Source of the DNA: Membranipora membranacea
Lineage: Eukaryota; Bryozoa; Gymnolaemata; Cheilostomatida; Membraniporidae
DNA length: 64,000 nucleotides
Assembly: GCA_914767715.1 (NCBI GenBank)
Contig: OU612069.1
Location: forward strand, 8,494,001-8,558,000
Direction of reading: 5' to 3'
In this document: positions 60,491 to 64,000 of the stretch, piece by piece
Position numbering within the stretch: position 1 is the stretch's first letter
How the letters are laid out: each line of letters begins with the position of its first letter
The notes under the pieces: model-generated
Seen by the model: only the letters and a program-made list of their open reading frames with translations
Database searches by the model: none
What the model was told of the DNA's origin: nothing
Made by a program: the position numbers and the translations under genes

Positions 60491-62418
60491 ATAGAATCTC
60501 CTTTGTACATAATAGTAAAACAAATATTTAGTCATATCTTGCTCACACAGCAGTAATATATTAATATCCATATTTAGACCCGTTGTTAGTTTCTCTTTCC
60601 TTTCCTTTTCAGTTCAGTTCATAGTGTCACATAGTAACTTGTCTTTCAATGTGTTACCCATAGCATAAAATGCATAGACTCATTTAATTAATTTTTTTAT
60701 TATCACATCAAACTTTGGATTTTCAATTTTTTTGTGTTTAGCCCAAAACCAAAGTTAGAATTAAAACAAATTTTCCACTATCCAAATATATCCAAAAATA
60801 CCTAACTATCCTTCAAGCTATATCGTTTGAAAACATAATTATAGATACATTTTGCCTGCAAAAAGAGGCGTAGTTGTTTTTAATTTTGTCTAAAGATAAG
60901 ATCAAATATAATATAACTAGAGGATACTTTCAAAGGCTGCAAAGTATTAAGAAAGATAACTCCGAGGTCAAAAACAAAATGTCCATATAGTTTTGGTTAG
61001 GTTTGTATACAAATCCTCTGTTCCAACCCCTATACCCTGAACATCTAATATTTATGTTACATCCTTTATCCCCTTGGGACCTGTTTCTATCACAGTTCAT
61101 CTCTTTGTACTGCTTGTGAATCACATCAAAGTTGGTTCTGATCACTCTGGTCTTGTTATTGATTAGGTCTGTATTATAATTATGAGATTAAAACAATTAT
61201 AGGAGTACTTTTGAGTAATGTTAGATAAAAATATTCACTTTCGAACTCAATAAGTAAATGAATAAATAAATAAAGCGAATAAAAAATGAATCCAATTTTT
61301 TTTTTGGTTGTGTTCCTTGATATCGGCTCAGACTTTGTCCCAAATGTTACATATGTTCATTACTAGTTTAGGCTCACCTGTCATTAATATAAAAACGATA
61401 AGCTAGTATTTAATGACATGGATTGTTTCAAAATGAAGGAGATATATCTAAGATGTTCAACATTGATGAGTTTTATTGCACTATAGTGCAGGAGCTCTCA
61501 ATACACATCGTATATTTTGTCCCTAGTTCGCTCAATAATTATGATGAAGTTGAGGATTATTAATTGTATGATGCATGGAATATGCCATATGCAATGATGT
61601 CAAACCAGGGAGTTTGGGGTCTCAAACAGAGTCATAACTTATCATACCGCTTGAGTAATCTTCTCTCTTAGTAAGGGCCGATAACTCTGAGGAAACTTAA
61701 GCTTGTTAAATATTAAATCCAATTTCATCACTTTGCTCTCGACATTTGATTGCCAACTTTTATTCTGTTAACGCACATTTTGTATGAGTCACCACATTAC
61801 AGAGTTCAGGTTCAGAGTCTGGCCCAGATTATTGTTGAAATAAAGGTCGACGCTTACACAGCTCAAGGGTCAAAGTGTTTCTGCCTCTCCATTTTACATT
61901 CATGGTACAGTATACTATGGATCAAACAAACACAGTGTATTGTCTAGGTGGATTTTGATCATGGTATTTGAGCTTTTTCAAAGTAAACCATGAGATACCT
62001 GATAATAACATGGATGGATCATGCATGATTGCTTGGAACCACAATTTATTTTTTATTGTGGAAGGAAAAACTCTCCAAACCGCTGCTGTATGCAACAGCA
62101 TAGCAAGAGCAGATACATTTTTTGGATGTGGTGTTCCTCGCTTACTCAGTAATTATGTTGGAGACAGCGTACCTCATAGTTAGCTAAAGAATGTCACACT
62201 AGTTGATTCGGCAGAATCTTAGCACACAAAAGGTAGGGAAACAGATTGTTTATGTAACTTATTTTGTAAACCTGGCATGTGTGAAATGAACAAATGCATG
62301 TTCAGATTTTTAACATGATCCATTGCAAGATGAACTTATATTCGAGTTTAGACTGTTATCAGCCTTTTTCAGCCCATTTTAAGAAACTTTCTTTTGACTT
62401 TGCATTGCAGCAAGTGAT
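60490..62418. other. Non-coding region
   Basis: AT-rich sequence with short open frames only (60930-61145 minus, 61750-61947 plus, 61968-62183 plus). None has splice signals, composition or motifs suggesting a gene. No transposon ends or RNA genes were recognised. Confidence 0.5.
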
Positions 62419-62555
62419 TTATTCCTCAATAAAAATAGTAAAATGTGTGATTAAATCTTGAGCATTATCTCCTCCCAGAACTCCCATAACTATAGAAACA
62501 GCTGTATGTCTTGACGAATATACCTCTTCTACATTCTTGGTTGACAGAGCACTCA
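62419..62555 (-). CDS. Possible terminal exon of an unidentified gene
   Basis: On the minus strand CTTTCTTTCAG precedes a 137-bp segment that is open in one frame for 45 codons and ends with TAA at 62421-62419 (SALSTKNVEEVYSSRH, then VSIVMGVLGGDNAQ, then ITHFTIFIEE). The composition is protein-like, but I recognise no family. The upstream exons would lie to the right, beyond the LINE debris or outside the window. Confidence 0.3.
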
Positions 62556-62565
62556 CTGAAAGAAA

Positions 62566-62640
62566 GGATAAGATAAGATAGTTTTTATTGGTAAAAACTT
62601 TTCAAAGACAAGTTACAATAGAGTTGAGGAATACCTTCTG
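62566..62640 (-). mobile_element. Retroelement-like 3' end with short TTATC tail
   Basis: Read on the minus strand, the segment carries AATAAAAAC (a polyadenylation-signal-like word) followed by TATCTTATCTTATCC. Some non-LTR elements end in a short tandem tail in this way. The sequence further right (to about 62880) may belong to the same element but has no clear open frame. Confidence 0.35.
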
Positions 62641-62892
62641 ATGTTCATACAATTACCATTTAAAAGTTGAATGCTTGTTCGAAAAGAACTGTTCAAAAAT
62701 CTCTCAGTTCTGGTCTTCGGCATAGACTAGAGTGACCTGGCTGTCTGATGGCAGTGATGTAAAATATGCATGTCATAACTAATAAAATTCTGAGCTGATT
62801 TTGCAATCCTGGTATTAAAGAGAAGAAGGCAGTGAGAAAAATAAGTTTAAATCATCTAACGATCTGCCAGAGAACATTGATATGAGCATGAT

Positions 62893-63033
62893 ATGTTATT
62901 ATATTTACCGAAAGTGAGAACCAATAGATTTTATAATAGCTTTATACCAGTTAGCTCAAATATTTTAAACAACAGAGACATTCCTACACGATCATTGTTA
63001 TATGTCATTGACTATATTACCAATGAAATTAAT
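62893..63033 (+). pseudogene. LINE ORF C-terminal fragment preceding a TTATC tail
   Basis: The plus-strand frame reads LPKVRTNRFYNSFIPVSSNI, then LNNRDIPTR. The R-T-N-R-x-x-N-S-F-I-P pattern followed by LN resembles the extreme C-terminus of non-LTR reverse-transcriptase ORFs. It runs into the pentanucleotide tract at 63034, as expected of a 5'-truncated copy with a tandem-repeat tail. Confidence 0.45.
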
Positions 63034-63232
63034 CTTATATCTTATCTTATCTTATCTTATCTTATCTTATCTTATCTTATCTTATCTTATCTTATCTTAT
63101 CTTATCTTATCTTATCTTATCTTATCTTATCTTATCTTATCTTATCTTATATTATCTTATATTATCTTATCTTATCTTATCTTATCTTATCTTATCTTAT
63201 CTTATCTTATCTTATCTTATCTTATCTTATCT

Positions 63233-63262
<30 letters not shown>
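63034..63262. repeat. (TTATC)n microsatellite, about 44 units
   Basis: Pure pentanucleotide tract interrupted by two ATTAT units near 63150-63165. Translated frames across it (SYLILSYLIL...) are artefacts of the repeat. Confidence 0.97.
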
Positions 63263-63263
<1 letters not shown>

Positions 63264-64000
63264 TTTGTCAGAGAACAACTCAAAGATGTAATATGAAATG
63301 TGTTCAGGTTAAGCTGGCCTACATCCTTTGACACTTTTCCACTGTGGTAGAGTGCAGGACACCTCCAATCTTGTTCAAGCAGCCATGGGTTCAAACACCG
63401 TTCAGGACTAATTTTTTGTGCAATATAACACAAGGGTGCACAACTCATGTATGCTCAGTGTATTAATCATTTTACTTTAAAGCAACACAAGTGCCAGCCT
63501 GCCTTGACTAACCCATATATTTGAATTTTAGAAAATGGAACTAACCTTGTGGATGAAAATTGATACCATCAAAATGTTTCCTCTAAGAGTGAGGTGACAA
63601 TTTCCCCGACCCTCTGAGAAGACATCTATATTGCTTGATGCAGCCCTTGTTATAAAAATACCCCAGCATGCTCCTCATAAACCACAATTGTGTATTTTGT
63701 TTATTTGGTGACTTTTGATCATAATCTTCAATATAATACTGAACAACCCTTGTTTATAATAGGAAATCCTTTGAGACTTAAGAAAGGGAAATACTTCCCC
63801 GGGAATTCCCAATATGGAATTCCCATGGATTTCCCATATGCTGGAGGCCTGTTTTTAATTTATATATGATATCATTTTATTCCGTCATGAGTTGTGTGAG
63901 CAACCAGCAAGGCAATCCCAAACTGTATGATAATATTACAAACAACATAAAGAAGATTACAAACACTTTAGTGCACTCACTTTTGAATTTTTGGAAAGAA
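63263..64000. other. Non-coding right end of the window
   Basis: No credible exon with both splice sites was found. A short open stretch on the minus strand around 63650-63540 (SEGRGNCHLTLRG) is too short to call. A cluster of GGAATTCC-like words at 63797-63840 is listed separately. Confidence 0.45.
63797..63840. repeat. Clustered GGGAATTCCC-type palindromes
   Basis: CCCCGGGAATTCCC, TGGAATTCCCA and TGGATTTCCCAT occur back to back. GGGAATTCCC is identical to a symmetric Rel/NF-kB-type recognition sequence, but a worn short repeat is an equally good explanation. Confidence 0.4.

Noticed and set aside
62893-63331. 132- and 109-codon SYLIL-repeat open frames
   Set aside because: These are translations of the TTATC microsatellite. 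Only the first ~45 residues of the 132-codon frame, before the repeat, carry any information.

Overview
This window comes from a eukaryotic, almost certainly animal, genome. A complete DEG/ENaC-type ion-channel gene split by ten GT-AG introns lies at 52433-58469, next to decayed LINE reverse transcriptases, short inverted-repeat transposons and a long satellite array. The DNA is AT-rich and introns are short (118-1281 bp). An aquatic, non-vertebrate animal is plausible, but the phylum cannot be fixed from this sequence alone.

Bases 1-40130 are one uninterrupted satellite. About 120 tandem copies of a roughly 335-bp monomer all run in the same orientation, are nearly identical, and contain no inserted gene or transposon. 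Linked single-base variants show higher-order structure. The left part repeats as an 8-monomer (2680 bp) block. The right part is marked by a recurring three-monomer signature spaced 9-15 monomers apart. The array runs off the left edge of the window and stops in mid-monomer at about 40130.

From 40131 to about 49540 there is no recognisable host gene. Mobile-element debris is layered here: TIR-bounded elements, a 606-bp foldback element beside a LINE reverse-transcriptase fragment, an 83-bp tandem repeat abutting a long foldback element, and a minus-strand LINE split by a nested insertion that carries a tRNA-like segment. Two exon-like segments at 49913-50478 may belong to an unidentified plus-strand gene.

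The channel gene (minus strand, 11 exons, 482 residues) has every family landmark: the His-Gly gating motif, TM1, the FPTVTICN motif, the cysteine-rich extracellular domain, and a TM2 with a GAS selectivity filter. Intron 5 holds a second, longer copy of the foldback family seen at 46596-47470. Head-to-head with the gene, at about 58850-60463, lies a diverged inverted duplication of intron 1 through the first part of exon 4. It is truncated and lacks exon 1 and part of TM1, so it is called a pseudogene.

The remainder (60464-64000) is mostly non-coding. It holds a possible minus-strand terminal exon, LINE-like fragments, and two outward-facing GATAA/TTATC tracts, one of them about 220 bp long.
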